This document shows, one piece after another, positions 1 through 5,802 of a stretch of DNA of 13,101 nt (positions are counted from its first letter, which is position 1; each line of letters begins with the position of its first letter). The stretch is from positions 1 through 13,101 of the forward strand of contig JAGVYJ010000012.1 in assembly GCA_018303315.1 (NCBI GenBank). Reading direction: 5' to 3'. The notes below the pieces were generated by a model. The model was not told the origin of the DNA, did not search any database, and saw nothing but the letters and a program-made list of their open reading frames with translations. Source of the DNA: Candidatus Woesearchaeota archaeon (lineage in GTDB: Archaea > Nanobdellota > Nanobdellia > Woesearchaeales > JAGVYJ01). The position numbers and the translations under genes are program-made.

Positions 1-72
1 ATGATAAGGCATCCACTGACCGATATCGGCCTTCAGAGATTCCTGGATGACTGGAAAAAGGCAAGCAAATGA
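1..72 (+). CDS. Transaldolase / fructose-6-phosphate aldolase family, C-terminal end only
   Basis: The last 23 residues of a gene that enters from the left edge; they end at the TGA at 70-72. The motif HPLTDIGLQRFLDDW is the characteristic C-terminal tail of the small transaldolase / fructose-6-phosphate aldolase family (TalC/MipB type), in which a Schiff-base lysine moves a dihydroxyacetone unit between sugar phosphates in the non-oxidative pentose phosphate pathway. The catalytic lysine lies outside the window. The ATG at base 1 is probably internal, because family members are about 215 residues long. The stop overlaps the next start as ATGA, so the two genes are probably co-transcribed and translationally coupled. 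The family call rests on the tail motif alone, and transaldolase cannot be told from aldolase here. Confidence 0.8.
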   Translation: MIRHPLTDIGLQRFLDDWKKASK

Positions 73-401
73 AGCAGGTGATATTGCTCAGGAACGCCTG
101 CCCGCTGTGCAAGGGCGACGTCAGAGGGAATAAGGAGCTGAAATTCCACTGTGCTAACTGCAACATCCTTTTTGAGAGGAGGCATCTGACTGGCAAGCTG
201 CCGATAAGAAAAGAAGGCAAGCCTGCAAGGGGACAAGTGAAGAAGTTAATGCCGATTGTGGCGAGCCTGCTTGGGAATAAGCTCCATGCCACAAATTGCC
301 CGTTTGCAAAGAACATCAAAGCCAGGAACAGACTGGGATTCAGTACAGTTGCTGAGGCGAGGAAGAATAAAAATTTCAGATTATGCAGATGCCTGAAGTA
401 G
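69..401 (+). CDS. Zinc ribbon plus Ada-like metal-binding domain protein
   Basis: A 110-residue protein of unknown function with two metal sites. The N-terminal part (residues 11-31) is a zinc ribbon, CxxC (Cys11, Cys14) then CxxC (Cys28, Cys31). The C-terminal part (about 65-108) has the look of the metal-binding module of the methylphosphotriester domain of Ada, which is also found at the ends of secreted or DNA-processing proteins. Here it shows His73-x3-Cys77 followed by Cys106-x-Cys108, with the typical stretch KxIKxxNRLGFSTVAEA between. The start overlaps the transaldolase stop (ATGA at 69-72). The gene ends at 399-401, directly against the stop codon of the minus-strand kinase. The basic middle (residues 43-60) might contact nucleic acid. 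No catalytic domain is visible, so DNA or RNA binding is a guess. Confidence 0.8.
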   Translation: MKQVILLRNACPLCKGDVRGNKELKFHCANCNILFERRHLTGKLPIRKEGKPARGQVKKLMPIVASLLGNKLHATNCPFAKNIKARNRLGFSTVAEARKNKNFRLCRCLK

Positions 402-1388
402 TCACAATGGCTGCTTTTCCAGGCTGTATTTTGTCTTCTTCATTATCGTGCTCATTTCTCCAGTTGTGAGGAGCTTCTCCTTCGCCCCGGGATGTGTTAT
501 CACAGAAGTGGCATTTGTCATCGCCATCATCAGCGCCTGCTCAATAGGCTTCCTCTGCGCCAGCCCTGCAACAAACGTTGAGGCAAAGGCATCGCCAGCG
601 CCTGTGCTTTCAACAACCTTCACTTTGAATGCAGGGGCAAAATAGAGGGAGTTGCCGTCTGATGCATGCGCCCCTTTCTCGCCTTCTGTTATAACAACGA
701 TTCCCGGCCCAGATTTGTGCAGTGCCCTGAGCATCTCAGGAATGCCCTTCTTTCCGGTGAGCAGGGCTGCTTCCTCATCATTGAGCACAAGCACAGCAGT
801 CTTTTTGAGCACTTTGCTCAGGAACCGGAGCCCTTTCTCAGCAAGATAAGTGCTTGGATTAAAGGCTACAAGCGCATTGTTTTTTGACGCATACGCACAG
901 AACTCCTCAAGGCAGCGGAATGATGCCCCGGTCATGGTGCCAAGATAGAACCATCTGGTGTTTAGCTTTGATGCGTTGATATCGGAAAATTTCAGCTTGT
1001 TGCTCTGCCCTTTGTAGGTGAGTATTGTCCGGTCATGGGCTATACTGTTGAGTATGATGGAATAATCAGTGTAGCCTTCGCCCTGCACGCCAAGGAAGTC
1101 TATGCCTTCCTTTTTCAGGAAATCGAGGACATGCTTGCTGTTGTCGTCATTCCCCAGCCTGCACACACAGCCTGTTTTCAGGCCTAGCCTGGCGAATGCC
1201 GTGGCTGTGTTGGTCGAGCCCCCGCCTATGGAGAAGTGAAGCTCATCAATCAGGATTTTGCTGCCTATCGGATAGGCCATGAGGTCTCTTTTGTCAAGGC
1301 CGCTGACCTTGATGAGGTCCTGGTTTTTGGTATAAACAAAGACGTCCAGGGTTGCGCTGCCAAGGGTTATGACATCATATTTTGGCAT
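402..1388 (-). CDS. PfkB-family carbohydrate/nucleoside kinase
   Basis: A 328-residue cytosolic kinase of the ribokinase/PfkB family, which transfers the gamma-phosphate of ATP to a hydroxyl of a sugar or nucleoside. The first family signature is at residues 54-66 (IGGGSTNTATAFA). The second is at 262-268 (TGAGDAF), where Asp266 would be the catalytic base and the glycines form the anion hole. NDEEAALLTG at 203-212 is the usual nucleotide-side segment, and the length is typical. The substrate cannot be read from sequence; adenosine, ribose, ribose-1-phosphate and fructose phosphate are all handled by relatives. A transaldolase lies nearby on the other strand, which fits a sugar-phosphate role but proves nothing. 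The ATG at 1388 follows a TATA-like element by about 27 bases, so a leaderless message is likely. The stop directly abuts the stop of the convergent gene, with no spacer. Confidence 0.9.
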   Translation of the reverse strand: MPKYDVITLGSATLDVFVYTKNQDLIKVSGLDKRDLMAYPIGSKILIDELHFSIGGGSTNTATAFARLGLKTGCVCRLGNDDNSKHVLDFLKKEGIDFLGVQGEGYTDYSIILNSIAHDRTILTYKGQSNKLKFSDINASKLNTRWFYLGTMTGASFRCLEEFCAYASKNNALVAFNPSTYLAEKGLRFLSKVLKKTAVLVLNDEEAALLTGKKGIPEMLRALHKSGPGIVVITEGEKGAHASDGNSLYFAPAFKVKVVESTGAGDAFASTFVAGLAQRKPIEQALMMAMTNATSVITHPGAKEKLLTTGEMSTIMKKTKYSLEKQPL

Positions 1389-1410
1389 GCATCTGCTTAA
1401 TACCGCCCAC

Positions 1411-1423
1411 TTCTTAAAGTTTA
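1411..1423 (-). promoter_or_regulatory. TATA-like element of the PfkB-family kinase
   Basis: On the minus strand this reads TAAACTTTAAGAA. Its centre is about 27 bases before the ATG at 1388, the spacing expected for an archaeal TATA box driving a leaderless transcript. It starts directly after the TGA of the upstream gene (1424-1426). No experimental support; position and composition only. Confidence 0.5.
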
Positions 1424-1687
1424 TCAGAACAATTCATCTTTCTGGACCGGGAACTTCCTGAAGCCTTTTATGAGGTGTACCCTTTTCCTGACGGAATTAT
1501 ATATTTCTTCCAGCTCTCCTGGTGTGAAGTCGATTATCCCAGAGGAATTCCTGCCGCGGTAGCAGACCGATATCGACTCCTTGTCAGGATGGAGTAGGTC
1601 TTCGTTTATCAGGATTTCCTTTACTATACCTGAGCTTTCAAGCCTCACAATGCCGTCCTGGTTTTGCTTTCTTATCTTGAGCTGCAT
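1424..1687 (-). CDS. Hypothetical protein, 87 residues
   Basis: A small soluble protein I do not recognise. The first half alternates charged and branched residues (MQLKIRKQNQDGIVRLESSG), suggesting beta strands. The second half has an acidic stretch FTPGELEEIYNSV likely to be helical, followed by a basic patch RKRVHLIKGFRK. There are no membrane segments, and a single cysteine (in the sequence SVCYRGR) makes a metal site unlikely. I chose the ATG at 1687 because a strong TATA element (1715-1730) lies about 35 bases upstream. A longer reading from 1780 would translate through that promoter and start at an unsupported codon. The gene may be read alone, or with the kinase downstream, whose own promoter begins right after this stop. 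The reading frame is credible; the function is unknown. Confidence 0.65.
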   Translation of the reverse strand: MQLKIRKQNQDGIVRLESSGIVKEILINEDLLHPDKESISVCYRGRNSSGIIDFTPGELEEIYNSVRKRVHLIKGFRKFPVQKDELF

Positions 1688-1714
1688 CTTGTTATCATTC
1701 AGGAATGGTTGCCG

Positions 1715-1730
1715 TATATATAAATTTATA
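1715..1730 (-). promoter_or_regulatory. TATA element for the 87-residue hypothetical gene
   Basis: On the minus strand this is TATAAATTTATATATA, the most AT-rich patch in the neighbourhood, 28-43 bases before the ATG at 1687. It lies in the 61-base gap behind the double zinc-ribbon gene and argues for independent transcription and for the short start. Confidence 0.6.
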
Positions 1731-1748
1731 CGCAAAAAGAAACAGGAA

Positions 1749-2066
1749 TCAGGAGCTGCCAACCAGGGAATTGAGTGCACTGTTGAGGGTGTCCAGCCGT
1801 CTGCTTGAGCAGTAAGGGCAGGCCCTGGCGATTCTTGAATTGCTTCTCAGCGTAAACCTGTACTTGCAGTCCTGGCACTTGAACATTACAAGATTGCTTG
1901 CCTGAAGGCTCTGCTGGACCGGTTTGACAGGTTTTGCTTCTGGCCTGGAGGGAGGTGCGGTGATGCATTGCTTGCATACCACTGTTCCTTTTCTGTAAAG
2001 CACTCTCTCAAAACTGTGCTTTCTCTTGCAGACTGAGCATTGGTATAGGATGGCAGCTTCTCTCAT
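1749..2066 (-). CDS. Double zinc-ribbon protein, 105 residues
   Basis: Two four-cysteine zinc ribbons joined by a Pro/Lys/Gln-rich linker (about residues 37-60). Ribbon 1 uses Cys10, Cys13, Cys31 and Cys34; ribbon 2 uses Cys64, Cys67, Cys83 and Cys86 (CQDCKYRF ... CPYC). Ribbon 2, with its basic Ser/Arg loop, resembles the nucleic-acid or ribosome-binding ribbons common in archaea, but no catalytic domain is present and I cannot name a family. Start choice: GTG at 2075 overlaps the previous stop. The ATG at 2066 has GGTGAT ending four bases before it, a near-perfect Shine-Dalgarno match that also contains the TGA of the upstream gene, so I prefer 2066. This is the last gene of a tight three-gene cluster with the coiled-coil and repeat proteins, suggesting a shared complex. 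Function unknown. Confidence 0.75.
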   Translation of the reverse strand: MREAAILYQCSVCKRKHSFERVLYRKGTVVCKQCITAPPSRPEAKPVKPVQQSLQASNLVMFKCQDCKYRFTLRSNSRIARACPYCSSRRLDTLNSALNSLVGSS

Positions 2067-2071
2067 TGCAA

Positions 2072-2401
2072 TCACCTTTTCTTGTTCCCGAAGTAGAAAT
2101 ACTTCTCCAGGGGCACATCCTCCGGCTTGTAGTCGCCGTATCTCAGCCTATATTCACTTTTAGATGCTGCAACAGCCTGCTTGTTTTCCGTCGTGGCAGT
2201 GGTGGCTACAGGTTTTGCGGAAGACATATTCCGCTTGAGCTCAATGAGCTCATCATTCAGGCGCTTTATCTGCTCCTGCATGCCTGCCAGCTGAGCAGCT
2301 GTTTTCTTTGCGCTTGCTTCCACCATAAGGCTGAATCTCTTCTCAAAAAGGTACATGTCCAGCTGGCTCCCGTTTTCCTGAGCAGGTTTCAGTTCCATCA
2401 T
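2072..2401 (-). CDS. Coiled-coil protein, 109 residues, middle gene of the trio
   Basis: A small soluble protein of unrecognised family. Residues about 18-59 are a charged heptad-rich helix (LAGMQEQIKRLNDELIELKR is its clearest part), likely a coiled coil for oligomerisation or partner binding. Residues 60-82 are a low-complexity Ala/Thr/Lys linker. The tail 83-109 is compact and aromatic (RLRYGDYKPEDVPLEKYFYF), ending in Lys/Arg, and looks like a short docking motif. Two ATGs in a row (2401 and 2398) are preceded by GGAGT, and the upstream stop TAG sits two bases before the first ATG. The downstream zinc-ribbon gene has its Shine-Dalgarno on this gene's stop. Such packing implies one transcript and related jobs. 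A scaffold or adaptor role is inference only. Confidence 0.75.
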   Translation of the reverse strand: MMELKPAQENGSQLDMYLFEKRFSLMVEASAKKTAAQLAGMQEQIKRLNDELIELKRNMSSAKPVATTATTENKQAVAASKSEYRLRYGDYKPEDVPLEKYFYFGNKKR

Positions 2402-2403
2402 TT

Positions 2404-3138
2404 CTACTCCACAAAATTTTCCTTTATGAACTCAACCATCGGTTCATTGTCTGCCAGGCCGTAGGCACGCAGCGCCTTTGACACAAGCTCCTCTTTCAGG
2501 CAGATGTCTCCCACCAAGTTCAGCTTATCTACTTCTCCTGCAAGCTCGAACGCCTTTGTGGCGTAGTCGTACTCTTTCTCCTCAATGCACTTGTTGCCCA
2601 GCTCGATGAGTTTGCTCTTGTCCTTTATCTTGGAAAATATCTCGAATGCATAATCAAACCTGAACTTTATCAGGCACTGGTCGCCGACTTCTACAAGCTT
2701 ACCGTAGTCATCTATAGACAGGAATGCCTTGAGCGCAGGCCCCAGCCTTCCTTCATTGAGGCATTTCTCGCCGACTTCAACCAGCTTTTGCTTGTTGTTT
2801 GCCAGCTTGTACACGTCAATGCAGTTGTCGAACTGCATCAGTCTTTCATAGTCCTCAGCCACGTTGTTGAGCTTCATCCTGCCGGCTGCAAGCACAAAGC
2901 ATTTCACAGCATCACTGAGGTTGCCCCGCTTCCTGTATTCGTCGCCCAGCTCTGTCAGCAGCGTTATCTTCAGCTCAGGGCTGAACATTGATAGGTTCAG
3001 GTTGTCCACACCCTTTTTCAGAAGGTGCGGGATAAGCCTGTGGAATTTTCCTGTATCTGGCTTCTGGCTCAGAAACTTCTCATTGTCCTGCACTATGTTT
3101 GATACGATTTTTTTTGTAACTTGGTCTGGGGCAGCCAT
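2404..3138 (-). CDS. Alpha-solenoid protein with six 29-residue repeats
   Basis: A 244-residue protein whose residues 60-233 divide without gaps into six 29-residue units, each roughly K-L-x-E-V-G-x-x-C-L followed by a short loop and A-x-x-A-F. The units begin LLTELGDEYR, KLNNVAEDYE, KLVEVGEKCL, KLVEVGDQCL, KLIELGNKCI and KLNLVGDICL. Two amphipathic helices per unit predict a TPR-like superhelix for protein binding. The period is shorter than the 34 of a classical TPR. Residues 1-59 are a helical cap, and the last 11 form a short acidic tail. Start: the ATG at 3138 is preceded by AAGGTGAGGAAT, a good Shine-Dalgarno. An in-frame ATG at 3156 and a TTG at 3162 lack one. It is the first gene of the trio with the coiled-coil and zinc-ribbon proteins. 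I cannot name the exact family. Confidence 0.8.
   Translation of the reverse strand: MAAPDQVTKKIVSNIVQDNEKFLSQKPDTGKFHRLIPHLLKKGVDNLNLSMFSPELKITLLTELGDEYRKRGNLSDAVKCFVLAAGRMKLNNVAEDYERLMQFDNCIDVYKLANNKQKLVEVGEKCLNEGRLGPALKAFLSIDDYGKLVEVGDQCLIKFRFDYAFEIFSKIKDKSKLIELGNKCIEEKEYDYATKAFELAGEVDKLNLVGDICLKEELVSKALRAYGLADNEPMVEFIKENFVE
2440..2961 (-). repeat. Six tandem 29-residue protein repeats (87-base period)
   Basis: The encoded protein repeats exactly every 29 residues over residues 60-233, with conserved Leu2, Gly6, Leu10, Ala18 and aromatic or hydrophobic position 22. At DNA level the copies have diverged, so this is an old protein repeat and not recent tandem duplication. The middle two units are the closest pair, starting KLVEVGEKCL and KLVEVGDQCL. 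Confidence 0.8.
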
Positions 3139-3186
3139 ATTCCTCACCTTGTTCATATACAAATGGGATTTTCGGCTGATGTTATG

Positions 3187-3206
3187 TTTATACCTGTATA
3201 TAAATA
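3187..3206 (-). promoter_or_regulatory. Candidate TATA elements for the three-gene cluster
   Basis: Minus-strand AT-rich stretches ATATTTATATAC and GGTATAAAC lie about 50-68 bases before the ATG at 3138. Counting some 26 bases from element to transcript start gives a leader of roughly 25-40 bases that contains the GGTGAGG ribosome-binding sequence. That agrees with a leadered message and with the chosen start. Confidence 0.45.
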
Positions 3207-3303
3207 TTACTCTCAGAATACAGTTTTGTATACTAAAAAGTGAAATTTGTGAATGATTTCAGCCATTTAGCTTTGAAGAACAGCTCAAAAACAGCCTGAA
3301 AAA

Positions 3304-3732
3304 TCAGGAAATGTCCAAAAGCTTTATCCTGAAATTCAGGGCCTTGCCTGCCAAAGGGTGGTTAAGGTCGACAGTAACATCTTCTTTTGTCACCTGCGAA
3401 ATCCTGGCCGGTATCTGGGCCCCGTCAGGAGTGCCCACAACCACCATCATGCCCGGCTCAGGCTCCCTGTCAGGTGGAAACTGTGCCCTGGGCACTGATT
3501 GCTGCAGCGCCGGGTTGACCTCGCCATATGCCTCAGAAGGCTCCAGCCTGATTTCCTTTTCCTGGCCTTTCTCCATACCATCCAAGGCTGCTTCAAACCC
3601 CTTTATAACCTGGCCTTTGCCAAGCTCAAACTCCAGCGGTTTTCCATGATTCTCAGAGCTGTCGAAGAGCTGCCCGTCATCGAATGTTCCGGTGTATTCT
3701 ACGTTCACCTTATTGCCTTTTTTTGCTGCCAT
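3304..3732 (-). CDS. FKBP-type peptidyl-prolyl cis-trans isomerase with inserted flap domain (SlyD-like)
   Basis: A 142-residue cytosolic prolyl isomerase and chaperone of the short archaeal FKBP / SlyD type. The FKBP fold runs from VEYTGTFDDGQLFDSS (11-26) through GKGQVIKGFEAALDGM (38-53) and EPSEAYGEVNP (64-74). Aromatic and hydrophobic pocket residues include Tyr13, Phe23, Val42, Ile43 and Tyr69. An inserted flap ('IF') domain of about 45 residues (75-120) binds unfolded chains in relatives, and the chain then returns to the core at VDLNHPLAGKALNF (121-134), a strong family hallmark. The ATG at 3732 gives the normal N-terminus MAAKKGNKV; the TTG at 3750 would add an unlikely hydrophobic tail. 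There is no His-rich metal tail like that of bacterial SlyD. It probably assists folding of newly made proteins. Confidence 0.93.
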   Translation of the reverse strand: MAAKKGNKVNVEYTGTFDDGQLFDSSENHGKPLEFELGKGQVIKGFEAALDGMEKGQEKEIRLEPSEAYGEVNPALQQSVPRAQFPPDREPEPGMMVVVGTPDGAQIPARISQVTKEDVTVDLNHPLAGKALNFRIKLLDIS

Positions 3733-3790
3733 AATGTAATCAAAAAACAAGCACAGAACTCATTTTTCAGGATAGGGCAAAAGGCCAATC

Positions 3791-3810
3791 ATATTTAAGT
3801 GTTTTTATAA
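3791..3810 (-). promoter_or_regulatory. Candidate TATA elements of the FKBP gene
   Basis: On the minus strand TTATAAAAAC and CTTAAATAT lie about 60-78 bases before the ATG at 3732. The implied leader is roughly 35-45 bases, although no clear Shine-Dalgarno is seen in it. The region also faces the divergent zinc-protein promoter 35 bases away. Confidence 0.4.
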
Positions 3811-3844
3811 GGCTGTGAAGGATTGCCGCTTCCAGCAGGCAAAA

Positions 3845-3853
3845 CTTTATAAA
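3845..3853 (+). promoter_or_regulatory. TATA element of the small CxxC zinc-protein gene
   Basis: CTTTATAAA is a good archaeal TATA box. The transcript would begin near 3875-3880, giving a leader of about 60 bases that carries GGAGGA at 3925-3930, eleven bases or so before the ATG at 3941. An interrupted inverted repeat flanks the element: TTCCAGCAGG at 3830-3839, with CCTGC at 3856-3860 and CTGGAA at 3867-3872. Confidence 0.5.
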
Positions 3854-3940
3854 CCCCTGCCATAATCTGGAACTAAAAAACATAATAGAGGCTAGCAATA
3901 GTTTTCTTGCGTGTTTAACAAATTGGAGGAAAGATTAGAT

Positions 3941-4108
3941 ATGGGAGAATTTAATAGAGGCGGAGGATTCCGCAGAGACTTCGGCGAAAGGGAAATGAGC
4001 AAGGCAACCTGCTCAGAATGTGGCAAGGAATGCGAGGTTCCCTTCAAGCCAACAGAAGGCAGACCTGTTTACTGCAAGGACTGCTATGCCAAAAAGAAGA
4101 GATTTTAA
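3941..4108 (+). CDS. CxxC-x17-CxxC zinc-binding protein, 55 residues
   Basis: A tiny protein of the CxxC-x17-CxxC zinc family found across uncultured archaeal and bacterial lineages. It has a Gly/Arg-rich, RNA-binding-like N-terminus (residues 5-18) and one zinc site: Cys24-x2-Cys27, exactly 17 residues, then Cys45-x2-Cys48. Between them is the family's VPFKPTEGRPVYC. The extra Cys31 is also usual. Basic ends and Gly/Arg repeats suggest nucleic-acid contact, but no member has a role I can cite. The ATG at 3941 gives the usual MGEFNRGGGF start and has GGAGGA upstream. A GTG at 3911 would read through that ribosome-binding sequence. The gene has its own promoter and a long leader, consistent with high expression. 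Confidence 0.8.
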   Translation: MGEFNRGGGFRRDFGEREMSKATCSECGKECEVPFKPTEGRPVYCKDCYAKKKRF

Positions 4109-4149
4109 TCGCTTCGCTATCAACAGAAGACCTAAGTTCCATCAATAAA

Positions 4150-4159
4150 GTTAAATATG
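4150..4159 (+). promoter_or_regulatory. TATA element of the isoaspartyl methyltransferase gene
   Basis: GTTAAATATG is centred about 28 bases before the ATG at 4183, with no Shine-Dalgarno between. This predicts a leaderless transcript. Confidence 0.5.
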
Positions 4160-4182
4160 TGTAAAACACTTATTGCTTTTGC

Positions 4183-4824
4183 ATGGAACAAAAGAATCTG
4201 CTTGTAGAGTTTTGGCGCCAGCATTTCGGCTTCAGCGAACCAGTGCTGAATGCTTTCAGGGAAATCGAAAGGGTTCATTTTGTGCCTGAGGAGCTCAGGC
4301 ATCTTTCTTATGAAGATGTCCCTCTCATGCTTCTTAGAGGGAAGACTATATCCCAGCCCACCACTGTGATGATAATGACCTCTGCCCTTGAGCTTAGTCC
4401 CGGGGACAAGGTGTTCGAGGTAGGCACAGGCTCAGGTTATCAGGCAGCCATCATAGCAAAGATTGTCGGCCCTGAAGGGAAGGTTATAAGCACTGAGGTC
4501 ATACCTGAGCTGGTAAGCTTTGCAAGGGATAACCTCCGGAAAGCTGGCATAGCAAATGTGGAGGTTCACGAGGCAGACGGCTCAAAAGGCATGGAAAGCC
4601 AGGCCCCTTTTGACAGGATTATAATCACAGCAGCCTGCCGGGAGTTCCCAAAAGAGCTTCTAGGCCAGCTGAAGGCTGACGGCATCATCGTGGGCCCTGT
4701 GGGCAACAGGGATGAACAGTCAATGGTCAGGGCTGTCAAGGACAAGTCTGGCAGGTTCAGCCATGAGCTGCTCGGCCCCTTCATGTTCACACCTATGTAC
4801 GGAAAATACGGTTTTGAGCTCTAA
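4183..4824 (+). CDS. pcm: Protein-L-isoaspartate O-methyltransferase
   Basis: A 213-residue cytosolic repair enzyme that methylates L-isoaspartyl residues arising from spontaneous ageing of Asn and Asp, using S-adenosylmethionine, so the backbone can revert to normal. The family block GKTISQPTTV (53-62) supplies the substrate-side Ser/Thr motif, and VFEVGTGSGYQAAIIA (77-92) is the SAM-binding glycine loop (motif I). The acidic STEVIPELV (103-111) is the ribose-binding region, and DRIIITAA (motif II) follows. Length and order are typical. The gene has its own leaderless-type promoter. Its TAA (4822-4824) overlaps the stop of the convergent NurA gene. Together with the FKBP nearby this makes a small protein-maintenance neighbourhood. 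The assignment is firm. Confidence 0.93.
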   Translation: MEQKNLLVEFWRQHFGFSEPVLNAFREIERVHFVPEELRHLSYEDVPLMLLRGKTISQPTTVMIMTSALELSPGDKVFEVGTGSGYQAAIIAKIVGPEGKVISTEVIPELVSFARDNLRKAGIANVEVHEADGSKGMESQAPFDRIIITAACREFPKELLGQLKADGIIVGPVGNRDEQSMVRAVKDKSGRFSHELLGPFMFTPMYGKYGFEL

Positions 4825-5765
4825 AGGGAATCCAGAATCTGGTGTGCGTTGGCAGACGCTTCTTCTGTGTCAAGGTTGATTCCGAGCTTTCCGGCATGCC
4901 TTGCCCTGAGGAATTCCCTGTCATGCTCGCTTACCCTGGCTATCCGGTCTGCCAGTATAAGGCCATAGGGATATCCCGGAAAAGTGAAGTCTCTGGAGTT
5001 CATGCTTAAGGCGCCGAAAAGCCTTGTCCAGTCAACTGCCTTCTGCCTGCTGCATATCTCAAATCTGAACGCATGCTTTGACGATTCATGGAGCCTTACA
5101 GCAAAGATAGCTGCATTATGGCCGTCAGATTTAGGGACAAACAATGGCTCGTAGTACCATGGGCCCTTCGGGCCTACTGCCAGCAAAACAGAAAGCGCGT
5201 CATTGCCAAGATTCGTTACCATAGTGGAGGTTTTGGCCAGGGCAGTTACCAGCACATTGCTTTTTATAGCGGCAGCATAAAGCTTTTCCAAGGCAGATCT
5301 TTCCTGCCGGGTTTTTGGCTCAAGAGTGCCGTCAAGCACTATGACATCTCCCTCCGCAAGTTCTGCTGTCAGTTCCTCGGCAAAGCCTATCTCTGCAATC
5401 CTTCTTGCATGTGAGGCAGCTGCCTGCAGCCTGCTTGCCGTGTCTGCAAGCGTCACAGCCTCCAGATTCACTGATTCCGGCAGGGAAAAGTGCTCGCCTG
5501 AAATCCTGAACACCTGCTGGCTGCCCTCAATATCAGTGCTGACCCTGATTATTCCTTCTTCCTTTTTCAGGGCAACCCGCCGGTTCTTTGAGAAGCTGAC
5601 AGCCGCAACCCTTATGAAAGCGTCGACATAAGATGCAGAGGTGACCAGCTCTCCATGGCCGCCATCAACGAACACTATCCTTGACGGGGACAGGAAATAA
5701 TCATAGGCAATGAACCTTTCCCTGGCAAACTGTGGTGAATTCTTTCCTGACGCTACGAATTCCAT
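4821..5765 (-). CDS. nurA: NurA-type 5'-3' nuclease
   Basis: A 314-residue protein of the NurA family, the 5'-to-3' DNA nuclease that works with the HerA ATPase to resect double-strand break ends beside Mre11-Rad50 in archaea. The metal-binding motifs can be followed: IVFVDGGHGELVTSASY (30-46) with Asp34, DVIVLDGTLEP (140-150) with Asp145, and near the C-terminus FPGYPYGLILADRIARVSEHD (the tyrosine and acidic residues around 262-282). NurA proteins have low overall similarity, but this motif order is distinctive. No HerA, Mre11 or Rad50 gene is next to it here, so its partner must be encoded elsewhere. The ATG at 5765 follows a TATA-like element overlapping the stop of dph6. The TAG overlaps the pcm stop tail to tail. 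Confidence 0.82.
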   Translation of the reverse strand: MEFVASGKNSPQFARERFIAYDYFLSPSRIVFVDGGHGELVTSASYVDAFIRVAAVSFSKNRRVALKKEEGIIRVSTDIEGSQQVFRISGEHFSLPESVNLEAVTLADTASRLQAAASHARRIAEIGFAEELTAELAEGDVIVLDGTLEPKTRQERSALEKLYAAAIKSNVLVTALAKTSTMVTNLGNDALSVLLAVGPKGPWYYEPLFVPKSDGHNAAIFAVRLHESSKHAFRFEICSRQKAVDWTRLFGALSMNSRDFTFPGYPYGLILADRIARVSEHDREFLRARHAGKLGINLDTEEASANAHQILDSL

Positions 5766-5789
5766 TAAAGCCAGGGAGCAGGCACTACA

Positions 5790-5802
5790 TTAAATAATTT
5801 AT
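5790..5802 (-). promoter_or_regulatory. TATA element of nurA overlapping the dph6 stop codon
   Basis: On the minus strand ATAAATTATTTAA is centred about 29 bases before the nurA ATG. It includes the TAA of the upstream dph6 gene (5799-5801), so termination codon and promoter share bases. Confidence 0.5.

Noticed and set aside
2066..2464. A 132-codon plus-strand frame across the coiled-coil gene
   Set aside because: Composition (Leu/Cys/His/Phe runs) is typical of a shadow frame, and the opposite strand has coupled genes with Shine-Dalgarno sequences.
3295..3308. A five-base-pair hairpin CCTGA-AAAA-TCAGG around the FKBP stop codon, as a terminator
   Set aside because: The stem is too short and no convincing T-run follows on the minus strand; archaeal terminators usually rely on T-runs.
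3311..3649. A 112-codon plus-strand frame opposite the FKBP gene
   Set aside because: Ser/Pro-rich shadow translation of an evident FKBP; no start signal.
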